Assembly: GCA_025765595.1 (NCBI GenBank)
Contig: JAIVFH010000022.1
Span: forward strand, 310,001-374,000
DNA: 64,000 nucleotides
Source: Obelidium mucronatum
Lineage: Eukaryota > Chytridiomycota > Chytridiomycetes > Chytridiales > Chytriomycetaceae
Direction of reading: 5' to 3'
A program made the translations under genes and the position numbers. The notes beneath the pieces are model-generated. The model saw only the letters and a program-made list of their open reading frames with translations. It was not told the DNA's origin and did no database searches. Of this stretch, positions 24,846 through 36,012 are shown in pieces; position 1 is the first letter of the stretch; each line of letters begins with the position of its first letter.

Positions 24846-26591
24846 ATGGGGGCCTGTGCATCTATCGAGTCTGCCGCTGCCGCAGCACAGAGCAAGAAAA
24901 TAGATAAAGGAATCAAATCTGAGCAAAGGGCTGCAAAGTTCCAACAGACGGTGAAAATGCTGCTGCTAGGTAAGGCACTATCAAAACTCAGAGAGATCTG
25001 CAAGAAAAAAAAAAACTACGACGAGCACTAACTGTACCGTCTTTCTTTTCCTATCCCTTCTATTTCTTGTCTGTAGGGGCTGGAGAAACGGGAAAGTCCA
25101 CGATATTGAAGCAGTTCCGGTTGATTTACGGGACAGGATATACAGAAGAGGAACGACTCGGCTACAAAACGGCGATCCTGGCGAATATAGTCACCTGCGC
25201 GAAAGCCCTTGTATATGCGATGGACAGTTTGAAGATTCCGTATGGGTTTGAGGCACCTCAGAGCAAGGAAGGGGCGATGGGCGGGGGTGCTTTTGCAAGC
25301 GCGTTTCGAAGTCACGCGTCATTAAATCACGTATCTGCCGACAAGGATAAAGACGATGCTGGTTCTATTCGGAGTTTTAGTGAAGGAAAAGACGTTGTGG
25401 GGCGGGTGGCAAAGATTGCTGAAGAGGCCTATATAAATGCGGGTGGTGAAAATCGGCAAACTGGGGAAAGTCCACGTGCTGCACAAGTTATTCGAGGTTG
25501 TGAAATGAGTTTTTGCTTTGGGATCGACGAATCTGTGCCTGAGGAAGTAATAGAGGCTATCAAGACTCTGTGGAAGGATTCAGGAATACAGTATTGTTTC
25601 ACACGGGCAAATGAATACCAGCTGTTTGATTGCTGCTCCTAGTAAGTTTTCTTTTTTTTTCCTTTAAAAGAAAAGAGTTTCCCCGCCAAGGTTGAAGAAA
25701 TTTACTAAGTCTTGCTTTGCTGTTTTGCAGCTTCTTAAACGACCTGGATAGAATCACAGATCCGAAATACATACCAACAGATTCAGATATTCTCAACTCA
25801 CGGGTCATGACAACGACAATCACAGAGACGAAAATTAAAATTCAGCATGTATTATTTCGTGTGTTTGATGTTGGTGGCCAGAGAACGGAACGGAAAAAGT
25901 GGGTCCCATACTTTGATGACGTGGATGCCATCATCTACATGGTTGCTATTAGTTCGTATGATCAAGTTCTGGTAGAAGACAATGCAACAAATAGACGTAA
26001 GCACAGATGGGTGGTTGTTTCTTTCTAATAAGTCCTTGTTGCGTTTAGTGGAAGAGGCGATGACGCTATTCTCGTCAATATGTAATCACGCTATATTTGC
26101 GTCAACGGCCATCATTATCTTCATGAACAAAATCGATATCTTTAAAACGAAACTAAAAACTGTCCCGATAGCAAAATATTTCCCTAAATTTAAAGGTGAA
26201 GACGACAAAAAACACCCCAGAGTTTCTTTTTCTTTTTTCCTGATTTTTCCTCTTTTATTTTTTGATATTTTGTGGCTGAAAACCTTTTTTGTAAATCCCA
26301 TCCCCCCACAAACACACACACCCCACATCTTAATATTTTAAGGCCCCAACAACGTGGACAAAGGATCAGCTTTCTTTGCATCGCAGTTTCTCGCTCTAAA
26401 CTCAAATGCCAAGAGAAAGATATACGTACACTTCACGTGGGCGACAGACACCAAGCAAATCAAAAAAGTATTGGCAACAGTATATCAAATTATAACGAGG
26501 TAAGAATTTTCATCAAACTATGCAGAGCGCCTTTCTTTTTTTTTTTTAATTATCAATTTGTAGTTCTAATTTAAAGGGTGCGGGAATGTGA
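24846..26591 (+). CDS. Heterotrimeric G-protein alpha subunit, copy 1
   Basis: Six exons: 24846-24969, 25077-25641, 25731-25996, 26049-26195, 26343-26499 and 26564-26591; 428 residues. Met-Gly-Ala-Cys start fits N-myristoylation and palmitoylation, anchoring it at the plasma membrane. Visible: P-loop GAGETGKST, switch I RVMTTTITET, switch [15 protein letters not shown] with the catalytic Gln, NKID, and TWATDT (most relatives have TCATDT). The switch-I Gly of the usual TTGI is Thr. The helical domain has a ~60-residue Ser/Gly-rich insertion (after YGFEAP). The C-terminus is SNLKGAGM instead of NLKDCGLF, so receptor coupling is probably different. The last 9 residues sit on a short exon that is only found by splicing. 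Confidence 0.95.
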
Positions 26592-26767
26592 CTTGTGCTG
26601 AAAATCTTATACAAAAAAAGGGCCAAATAAAAATCAGTCAACCATTACCTTACTACCTCTCTATTTGTATCCATTTTAAAAAAATGAATGAGGCTGTTGG
26701 ATGCGAATTTTTTATATTATTTTTCTCATAATTATTCTATTTCTAGATCTCACTTTTTTTTTTGGCA

Positions 26768-28485
26768 ATGGGTGCGTGCGAATCGAGTCCTGAGACACAA
26801 GCGGCTCTAGTGGCCAGCAAGGAAATCGACAAGCTCCTCAAAGCCGATGCAAAGACAGCAGCCGACGTTGTCAAGCTGTTACTATTGGGTTTGTTCAGAA
26901 AAAAAAACAGGATTACCGGCTATCAACTCGCAACTTACAAAAACGCGTATAATGTAAAAAAAAGGGGCTGGAGAAACCGGAAAATCAACCATCTTGAAGC
27001 AAATACGGATTATTTACAGCAGTGGGTTCGCGGCTGAGGAGCAGCAATCGTACCGCACGGCTATTCTTGGCAACTTGGTCACCTGTTCGAAATGTTTGGT
27101 ATTCGCGATGGACACACTAAAAATTCCATATGGGTTTGAGCCCTCGAAATTCGAAGGGGTGGTTGAGGTCTCGGAGCCGTTGGGAACGATATTGGCAGGA
27201 GTTGAAGATTCCGACGGTCCTGGCTCCATGTATAGCTTGAAGCAATCTGGTTCAGACTCCAAACGCGATAGTGTAGCAGCTTCACGTCATAGTATCGGGG
27301 AAGGATATAATCCGAATCTGAAAAATAGTCCAATGATCCAAGCAGCTGAACGCGAGTACAGGAAGGCAGGAGGGCCGAAACAAACGGGCCATGTGCCAGA
27401 AGCCGCACAAATCGTCAAGAAGCTTCCATTTAATGTTGCTCCCGGCGAGTCTATTTCCAAGGAAGCGGTTGCTGCCATCAAAACTCTGTGGGCAGATTGT
27501 GGAATACAATATTGCTTCACCCGAGCCAACGAGTTTCAGCTCATGGATTGCTGCAAATAGTTAAGGAAGACAGCCACAGATTTGATATATGTTGGGGAAA
27601 AAAAGCTGAATTATGTTTTCTATTCTGCGGTTTAGTTTTCTGGATTCCATTGACCGAATATCTGCAAATGACTTTGTCCCTTCAGAACAAGATATCTTGA
27701 ATTGCAGAGTCATGACTACTTCAATTGTTGAAACGAAGATTGTCATCAAGGACGTGACAGTCAAGATTTTTGATGTAGGCGGGCAACGCAGCGAACGTAA
27801 AAAATGGGCACCCTATTTTGACGACGTGAGCGCCATTATATACCTTACTGCAATCAGTTCCTACGATCAAGTTTGCTATGAGGACAATTCAACGAACCGA
27901 AGTAAGATAGTTTCTTTTTTTCAGGTGTTTTTTTTTTCTGATCATTCAAACACTTGTCAAAAGTTTTGGAATCACTCAACCTCTTCAGCTCAATATGCAA
28001 TCACCCAATGTTTAAAAAAACGTCCATGATCCTTTTCATGAACAAGATTGATTTATTCAAAATCAAATTGGAAGCGTCACCTGTCATCAATTATTTTCCA
28101 ACCTATGAAGGTTTGTGTTGTCTCATTTCAATTTCAATTATTTCTTGTTTTCACACTCACCTATGCGATTTCTCACCGTTTTTTGTTCTTCTTCCTTATC
28201 GAAATCTTTTCATCAAACAAGGTCCTAACGACTATGATAACGCCTCCGAGTATTTTGCTTCAAGGTTTCTCGCCCTCAACAAGTATCCTGAACGAAAAGT
28301 GTATGTCCACTTCACATGGGCGACCGATACAAAGCAAACAAAGAAAGTTCTTGATACTGTCAATAAGATAATTCTCAAGTGAGTGTGATTTTGAGTTCCC
28401 CCCCTCATCCAAAAAAAAAAAAAGACAAACATATTAATCAATTTTAAATCTTCATAGTTCAAACTTGGAACATGCCAATATTTAA
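26768..28485 (+). CDS. Heterotrimeric G-protein alpha subunit, tandem copy 2
   Basis: Six exons: 26768-26888, 26965-27559, 27636-27901, 27964-28110, 28222-28378 and 28458-28485; 437 residues. All five introns are at the same positions and phases as in copy 1, and exons 3-6 have identical lengths (266, 147, 157, 28 nt), which proves tandem duplication. Same start (MGACES), P-loop [25 protein letters not shown] and TWATDT. Switch I reads [10 protein letters not shown]: Ser replaces the Gly. The helical-domain insertion differs ([10 protein letters not shown]..., 10 residues longer). The tail is SNLEHANI. Exon 2 ends at a GTTAAG donor after GATTGCTGCAAATA; unspliced it would hit a stop at once. 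Confidence 0.95.
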
Positions 28486-28550
28486 AAAAACAAAATGCAC
28501 TCTGAATAAAACAAAAAAAAAACAAAAGACAACCTTCTTTTCAATTGTTT

Positions 28551-29501
28551 TTATTTTTTCATCGAACCTTGGAATCCAATTGGCAGAAATTCGCCAAAAG
28601 AAACTTTGTCCAATGTAAGAAGCACATTGAAGTCATTCTAGGTTGCCCCAGAATAAACAAAAAAAAAAAATTAAAATTATAAAAAAAATTAAAAATAAAA
28701 ACAACGATAAAAAAAGCAAATAACGCACCTGCAATAACTCTTGACCGCATATTTCATACAAGATTTCGACAAGGCTCTTTAACGCGCGTCGAACTGCAAG
28801 ACGACCTGTTATCATCCGTCACAGTCAAGTTACATTCACACCGACACACACACACACACACACACTCAAAATTTTTTTCCTACATACGTTTAGTATCAGT
28901 TTCATTCCTTAATCGAGAATCCCTCTTCTCCAACACGTCCTCTCGATCCAAATCAACCCACGCAGTCGCAAACGCTTTCAAAAGGATCCCACGGTAAACA
29001 TTTATCCGTGGCCAACATGAACACATGATCACTTCCATTGCATTGCAGCAAAGAATTTGTGTTTCCGTGTCATGTTGATGCAGCTCAAGGATTTCACAAG
29101 TCAGTTCTACAAGTGGCTATAGATGAAAAAAAAAAAAAAAAAGATCAAATAAAGGAAGAAGAATAAAACGGTTGAAATGCCGTGCTTTGCAAAACAAAAA
29201 AAAAAAAAAGAAAACAAAAAAAGGAACCTGCAAATACTTGATTGTCATGATTCCCAATTCATTCACAGTCTCCGGAACCGCGCTCAACACTGCACGAATT
29301 ACTTGGAGCTTGCCGCCAATGGATAGTCGCAATCCCCTGACGATTCCTTCCTCCATCACTATCGATAACTTTTGGATAAAAGCCTCGGATTCACGCGCTT
29401 CGATTGTACAAATCAGTTTTGTGATTGTTGCAAATGATTCTTGGAGCACAGATGGGGCGGAATGATATGTTAGACAGATCCGAAGAGTCTTGTGTGTATG
29501 T

Positions 29502-29533
<32 letters not shown>

Positions 29534-29798
29534 TTTTTTGAGATGTTTAAGAAACCCATACTTTTTTTCCTTTGCATACCTCAAAAAACACATTTCCAAG
29601 CCCACTGGTTCGAAATTCAAGTTCAGAGAGATTTGTGAGAACGGCATCTTTTAATAAAATGATTCCACGAGTTTTGTAGTTTGGGTCATAGTCATCAACA
29701 AGAGACAGTACAGTGGGAACGATAAGGTATTGAATCTGAGACATGTGAGGATGCTAAAGGTTTAAAAAAAGGTTGCATGTCAGGACAAGACGAGTTGG

Positions 29799-29843
<45 letters not shown>

Positions 29844-31207
29844 AGAACACAAACCTTCACGTGTCCAAGAACCCACTCAAACACTGACACACATTCCAGA
29901 AATTCCGTCTTCCAAGGCTGATCATTGAACATGTCTCCAGCAACAGTTTTTTTCTTGACTTGTTTTCCCAGCCCGACTTTCTTGGTTTCTTCCTTTCTCT
30001 CCAATGATTTTTGAAAGTAAGGTTTGACTGAAGACTCCAAGATTCTTTTGGCATATTTAGCAACACAGTTTTGGAGCGCTTTCTCTTCATCTTCTTTGAT
30101 GATTCTATCGCCTTTCGCTGAGACTTGTAGTAAGCCAACGAGTTTATTGAGGAGAATATGAGCACATGACAAGGATTCTTGCGTACTCCATCGTTTAGGG
30201 GACGACAAGGGACATGCCAAGAAAGCTCCACATCGAATCAAAAGTTGAGTTATACAGTCTTGACTCAATCCAAGAATTTTCGTCACGTTTTCCTCATGTT
30301 TATCGTCATTGTCAATGAGTGTTATAAAGTACGTTAATATACTGAACAGCTTTGGAGAATTTGATTGAAATGTGTTGATCTCGGTCCAAGTATTTGAATC
30401 TGTCACTGATGTTTTTTTGGGTTGCATTTGGTGTGGTTGCGGTAAGCAAGAAGCATTGATGACAGAAGTATGGCGGGTATGAAACATGAAAGAAGTAGAA
30501 GGAGCGCAGAAAGAAAGGAATACACTGCCTACGGCGGTAAATAAGGAGTATATTTACATGTCTCCAAATCATTGTTGAAAGCTTTCGGGACAACCAAATG
30601 TTGGCAAAGGTCAATCAGAGACTGAGAGTATTCGTGTGATACAATATCGCGTAATGCACAATTTGGCAATGGTATCGGGCTTTGGATGATGGAATAGAAA
30701 AGAGAGATGGCATGAGAAATCTGAAAGAAGAAATACAAAAGAAAGACAAGCATTTTAGAAATCAAGAATGAGGAGTATGGTTTCAAGCCTTAACACATGG
30801 TTCTTACTTCAATTGAATTCAAGTTTTCTCGAGCCTTGAGAAAGTGAGTGAAAGCAGATAGCAGCACTGTTGCATTACAGGCCAATCCAACATTTGCAAT
30901 AAGGTTTCTAAATTGTATTGGAAGTGTAGTTGTTTTGTATGTGCCGTTTGAAAAACATTATCATCACCAACCTCCAACTGGACGCCACCAGCGGGTCTTT
31001 CAGCACAACCCTTGTCAATGCAGAGAACGGAACCAATAAATCCAACACAACAGACAAATCCGACAAGGCAAGCGGGGCTGCATTGGTTAGAGCCTCTTGC
31101 AGAACCAACAGCAGACCAGCGTCTTTGATTGAATCAGCAGCATTTCTCGAGTCGCCTTTTGCCATTGCCATCGCCAGGTCATCGAGACAGCGGTTCAACT
31201 CGTCCAT
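28551..31207 (-). CDS. TTI2: Tti2-like subunit of the TTT (Tel2-Tti1-Tti2) complex
   Basis: Nine exons: 31207-30972, 30907-30808, 30720-30558, 30405-29855, 29753-29580, 29488-29228, 29116-28888, 28805-28729 and 28637-28551; 625 residues. TTT is a cochaperone for PIKK kinases (TOR, ATM/ATR) working with Hsp90. All-helical HEAT-like composition; the key family stretch is VPTVLSLVDDYDPNYKTRGIILL, followed by further helices (CNAMEVIMCSCWPRIN). Every junction is in phase. Introns contain low-complexity runs: a ~40-nt poly(A/T) at 29803-29842, a (TG)n at 29495-29533 and one hairpin repeat at 30523-30539. The start lies 74 bp from the divergent ZNF277-like gene. Confidence 0.82.
30523..30539 (-). 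repeat. Single hairpin repeat in TTI2 intron 3
   Basis: In the sense (-) strand it reads TACCGCC-GTA-GGCAGT, flanked downstream by GTATTCC and T-rich sequence, exactly as in the other introns. One arm base is mismatched. Confidence 0.8.
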
Positions 31208-31281
31208 GTTTGTTACAATAATAATATTTTCAATTTTTAAATATATAAATATTTACAAATAAAAAGAAACATCCAAAGCAG

Positions 31282-33118
31282 ATGAAGGCCGTTGGGCGTG
31301 GAATTGCGCTCGCAGCGCCGACGACGCAAAGCGCACCGAGACGAAGCGGAAGCGGAAGCGGAAGCGGCGCGAAGGACGACAGCGCGTCCGAGGACGACGC
31401 CGCAGCGACACCGAATGCGACACCAACAGCAGCGACGCCGACGGTGCGCGAGTCGACGGTGCGTGTCGCTTGGTCGAGTCGCGGTGCGCAGTGACTCATC
31501 CGCCTGACAGTTCTTCAACAGCGCCCTCGCCTTCTTTGCGTGTCCGTTCCCGCTGTGCAACGACGCCCTGGGCGACGCGCTGCCGGACCCGCACGCCGTC
31601 ATCGCCCACCTGGCCGCCGCGCACTCCGTTTGCGTGTGTCGGCGCGAGCAGGTCATGCCGTATCTAGATGCCTATCTGATGAAGTGGGGCCATGTGATAC
31701 AAGGTATTTGCTTCTATTCTTTTATATTCTATTCTCTGCTATCTGGCTTTTATTTGGGTTTGTTTATTTTTGCTTATTTTTTTTTTTTTGTGTTTTTCAA
31801 AGAGTGCCTCGATCAAAAGTCGGAATCAGTCAATATGTTTAATGAAGACACTGCTGACGGCAAAGAATTGAATTATACTCTTGATGTTGATGACAAATCG
31901 GATGACGCGTTTGTTTCCACTCCAACTACCCCCGCTCAACTGGCTGCTCTTCATGCCGTCTATACAGATCTCGGAATTCCATCATATCCACTTCTGCTAC
32001 AAAATGAGGATGAGAATGAAAATGATGATGCTGAAAAACGGAAATCATTCTTTTGTACTGGGCATTTTTCGAACTCTCTTGATGAATCTGATTCTCTTTC
32101 TGATGGCCAGCGTCGGCTTTTTCATTTGGGCTGTCTTGGCTATCAACGTGACTTTGAAATTAGAAAAAGTTTACACAAGGCGAAATTGGTTTTTGTATCA
32201 TTTGAAATGTTTTATACTCATTTACCGCCGCAGGCGGTACATGTTCTTTTTTGTTTCTTCTTTACCGTACCGCCGTAGGCGGATAACACCGCCGTAGGCG
32301 GTATATCTTCTTTCTTTTTTTTTAGCTACCACACTCTCTTCATACTGACCTTTTATTGTGCCATTCGTGCCGTCTACAGTAGTCCATTACACTTTGATTA
32401 TCTGACCAAAAAACACCCACGCAGATTGAAATCCTGGCCATTCAAACCAGCACCCGCTCCAACCCCCCTCCCCCCAGAAAATGCATCTTTTGCAAAGTCA
32501 TTCCCGATACACGCGCAAACCTCTTTTCCCACATGTCCACAGAACACTCGTTCCATTTGGGAAGTCCCTTGAATCTGATTCAAATCGATGAATTCTTTAC
32601 TGTCTTGGAGAAAAAAATGGGCCAAGGAATATGCATTTATTGCGAAGGTCAATTTCCGGATACCATTGTCTTGCGGAGGCATATGCGTAAAAAGAAACAT
32701 TTTCATGTGAATCCAATGAATTTGAATTACGATCGTTTCTATGTCGTGAATTATGCTGATTTTGATGGGCGGCGGTGGAGAGATATGGTAGGGGAGAAGG
32801 AGGAAGATGACGACGAAGATGAACCCAACGTTGGGGGTCATCCAAGTGGTGCCAGTGCCAGAAACGAGAATCATGATGATGAAAACAACTCAGAGGAAGC
32901 ACCCCGTAAAGACCATCGGGAAGAAAATACGGCTGACTGGGATGATTGGCATGCAGACTTGGAGGACGTTGGTGGGGAAGGTACAATGTGTTTGTTTGAG
33001 GATGTTATGCTTCCCGACGTGGAGTCTGCGGTGAATCATCTGAAGGAAGTTCATGGCTTTGATTTGAAGGGAATCAAAAATGAGTATGGTATGTGCACAC
33101 ACACTGACTACTGCATTT

Positions 33119-33166
<48 letters not shown>

Positions 33167-33490
33167 CTTCTTCTCCACCAGACTTGGACGAATATGGAAT
33201 TATTCGCTTGATAAATCACATTCGCGCATGCACTGCAATGCAATCATGCTTTGGATGTAATTCCTCATTTGAAACAATGGAAGAGATGGCGGCCCATTAC
33301 GAAACAACATCGCATCATTTGACCATGATACCAGAAAAGACTAGTACGTTTTGGAAAGACATTGAGCATTTGTTTCCATCATGTAAGTCGCCTTTTTTTC
33401 TTTCTGTCACTCACAAAGTAATAAATGTTTGATGATATAGATGAAGGAGATCCGTTGCTGACTTGGGATTGTGAAGAAGACAGTGAATAA
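31282..33490 (+). CDS. ZNF277: ZNF277-like C2H2 zinc-finger protein
   Basis: Exons 31282-31458, 31511-31703, 31803-32188, 32425-33088, 33182-33382 and 33441-33490; 556 residues. Finger-like elements: CPFPLC...HLAAAH, CIFC...HMSTEH, CIYC...HMRKKKH, CLFE...HLKEVH and CFGC...HYETTSHH. The stretch HVNPMNLNYDRFYVVNYADF matches the ZNF277 signature that follows its third finger. In animals the protein binds ribosomal protein uS5 (RPS2) and affects transcription. Residues 1-110 are coded by very GC-rich DNA. Intron 3 (32189-32424) holds hairpin repeats; its donor could also be at 32195, both in phase. Intron 4 has a ~40-nt T run (33121-33162). Confidence 0.85.
32221..32305 (+). repeat. Hairpin repeats in ZNF277-like intron 3
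   Basis: Three palindromes: TACCGCC-GCA-GGCGGTA near 32222, one truncated (GTACCGCC-GTA-GGCGGAT) near 32268 and ACACCGCC-GTA-GGCGGTA near 32287, followed by TATCTTCTTTC and a T run before the acceptor. Confidence 0.9.
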
Positions 33491-33671
33491 ATCTGCAGAT
33501 ACCTATTCGCTACCAAGCCTGCTAATCATAGATGGTTTATTCGCGTCTGCCCCTTCGACATCAAATGAGACATTTAATACTCGACAGCTCGAGTGATGCG
33601 ATAGTTCTGCTCTTCTTTCCGTAAAACACTATATGATGTTGTAATTTGTACCGTTGATTTATTTTTTGTCC

Positions 33672-34115
33672 TCAGCCATATCTGAAACCAAGAAAGAAGG
33701 CTGCGGAGAAACCACCTGCAGATGGAAGATCAGTCACCAAATTGTGCAATAATCTTGTAGCCATTATTTTGAAATCGTTCTGGGTCAGTTTCCCATCCAG
33801 ATCCACATCGAGCTTTTGAACAGCCATGTTTTCAAACTTTGACCAATCCACTTTGACGAAGCCGGAATATGTCAGAGCTTGAAGTGACATGAAACCAAGA
33901 CCCACGGCAAGACCGGCACCCTTGGCAATCTTCTTTGCGGCGAATCCGGAGCAAGCTCCCAGAACTGTTGCGACAGAGATTTCTTGGATATCGGCCGGGT
34001 GAGTGCCGAAAGAGAACGACGGAACGACCTGGAGAACTTCTTGAACAACTGCCGGGGCTGGAGGCGGAGGGGGAGGCGGTGCCGGGACTTCTTTCTTTGA
34101 CGACCACCAAGACAT
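33672..34115 (-). CDS. FUN14-domain membrane protein
   Basis: Intronless, 147 residues. A Pro-rich N-terminus (PAPPPPPPPAPAVV) leads into the FUN14 domain: SVATVLGACSGFAAKKIAKG, AVGLGFMSLQALTYSGFVKVDW, and a C-terminal Gly-rich helix (SAGGFSAAFFLGFRYG). FUN14 proteins sit in the mitochondrial outer membrane (FUNDC1 in animals, a mitophagy receptor); the N-terminal YxxL motif of FUNDC1 is not seen. Converges with the ZNF277-like gene (stops ~180 bp apart). Confidence 0.88.
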   Translation of the reverse strand: MSWWSSKKEVPAPPPPPPPAPAVVQEVLQVVPSFSFGTHPADIQEISVATVLGACSGFAAKKIAKGAGLAVGLGFMSLQALTYSGFVKVDWSKFENMAVQKLDVDLDGKLTQNDFKIMATRLLHNLVTDLPSAGGFSAAFFLGFRYG

Positions 34116-34147
34116 CTCAAAATGAAAACTGAAAATAAAAAAAAGTG

Positions 34148-35857
34148 TCAGTAGTTTATTTCAAAACCCAGGACAATTCCATCGTCGCCAGAGCAGGATA
34201 GACCCATGACCCGATTACGATCGGTTTCATACACACTGAAACTTCGGATCGCATTTTTGATTCCTGATGACCTTGTTGAAAGAGTCTCGACGACAGTTCC
34301 GGCGGACGCACAGACCATATGAGGCGAGACGATTGATTGGTTACCGGGTATGGTTTGTTCTCTGATATTAACATCAGATGACTTTGTAAGGTTTCGAATC
34401 AGCTGAACCCTTCCATCGCCCCACGCTACAACAACCCCATCAACTTGCGGAACTGAAGTCAATCCATATGCAGTTGAAGAAGGACTTCCAGGAGGAAGAG
34501 TCAATGATTTGTTTTCCTCCACGTTGTAGGATGTCCAAAGGGTAGTCGGTGGAACTTCTTTGACAACCTCCAAGCCTTTCAATGTTCGCATTTTTCCACC
34601 ACCTCGAACTTCCACAATTTTCAATGATGCATCGCCTCCTCCACCGCTAGCAACAACATGCAAGACATCCGATGCAGTTGAAGAATTCCCCACACCAACC
34701 ATCATGGTGATTCCTCCTCCAGGATTTTCTCTACTGGTTTTCACGCTTGATTGTTTTGAGTTGTACAGTCCCTCACAACGACCTACACAACGGCCTCTTC
34801 CTTCAGCAATCCGCAAATCAAAGCAACGAATTGCCCCATCTAATAGGCCACTGGAAACGACAACATCGCCTCCGGGATGACTAGACAAAAGCAAGAGCGA
34901 TGAGATTGGTCCGTGATGCGCTTGGATCGATGTTGTTGGTGGAATGTGATCTAGTCGCTTCTTCTCATTCAAGTCATGAGTGTATATTACTCCGGATCTA
35001 GTGAATGATGTGACTCGATAAGGTGATGCCTTGGATGATAAGCAGGTGCTAGTTGGCGCTGTTGGATCTGTGTTTATGAAGCCAAGAACTGCATTGAGTG
35101 GTTCGGGCCGGCGTTTCTTATAGCTGTTGCTGTAGCTGGTTTTGAAGGAATTGGTTGCTGTTGTATGTAGACTGAGTTGACTCAAATCCAGAGTGCTATC
35201 CCAGTTGGAATCACTTCTGGTCCTCATCATTGACGAAAATCCTTCCTGCGATAGTGTTGCAACGCAGGAACCACCTTGTTGAGAGCTTGATAAATCCCAT
35301 ATTTTAATGGTTGAGTCGTAAGATCCAGACGCGAGAAAATGTGGTTGTTCGGTAGCTCTGAGACACGAAATAGACGCGCAATGGCCAATCAAATCAAAAC
35401 ATTGGGCCTCAGGCACTTTTTCTGTGACGCTTCTAGTTGTGCGTTGCAATGCTGGTTTCCGGTTGATCAGTTTCCAAACACAGACTTTGCTATCCATGCC
35501 CCCAGAAGCCACATGAAGATCTCTTTCTGGTAAATGAAGTGATTCGACGCAAGTCACCCATTCTTGATGTCCATAGTCTTTGCTGTACAGTTTTCCATTC
35601 TCGCGTTTTGACAGCAGACAGATTTGAGTGAGTCCGTGATTTGCCCCGCCGACTACAAGTTGAGGAGCCACAGATTTATTCCTCTTTGTTGCTACAGTCG
35701 ATGCGAATAGCGGCCGTTCAGAGATGGGTATTCTAAATGAGAGCATTTGAGTGTATAAATATTGGAAGGACAAAACCAACCCTTGCGTAACGGAAATACT
35801 TTGGTTTAACTCAAGTCAACTGCCTCCTTCGATTGGAACATTCTTGCCAATCATCAT
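34148..35857 (-). CDS. Uncharacterised WD40-repeat protein
   Basis: Exons 35857-35821 and 35781-34148; 556 residues. WD-type repeats: DYGHQEWVTCVESL...ASGGMDSKVCVWKL, DLIGHCASISCLRA...ASGSYDSTIKIWDL, IQAHHGPISSLLLL...VSSGLLDGAIRCFDL, VVASGGGGDASLKIVEV, VVAWGDGRVQLI and LSCSGDDGIVLGFEI. They fit one seven-bladed propeller. I cannot place it in a named family. The proposed intron is only 39 nt; it is the one choice that links an ATG (MMIGKNVPIEGG) to the main frame in phase, so the 5' end is less certain. Divergent from HSP90 by 155 bp. Confidence 0.75.
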
Positions 35858-35928
35858 GGAACCAAATAGAATCATGGAATTGTCTGCTTGTGAATGTGCA
35901 AGAAAAAAAAACAAGCAAATGCTGCGAT

Positions 35929-35950
35929 GGAACATTCTGGAATTTTTTCC
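35929..35950 (+). promoter_or_regulatory. Heat-shock element upstream of HSP90
   Basis: Alternating inverted pentamers in register: GAA at 35930-35932, TTC at 35935-35937, GAA at 35940-35942, then a T run ending in TTC at 35947-35949 (out of the strict 5-bp step). Three perfect nGAAn units fit an Hsf1 trimer site. It lies ~63 bp upstream of the HSP90 ATG, in the 155-bp gap shared with the WD40 gene. Confidence 0.85.
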
Positions 35951-36012
35951 GCAGCTCCTTTAAAAAGGCAACAAAGCAAACAGAAATCCCTCAACGAAAA
36001 ACAACCCCAAAA

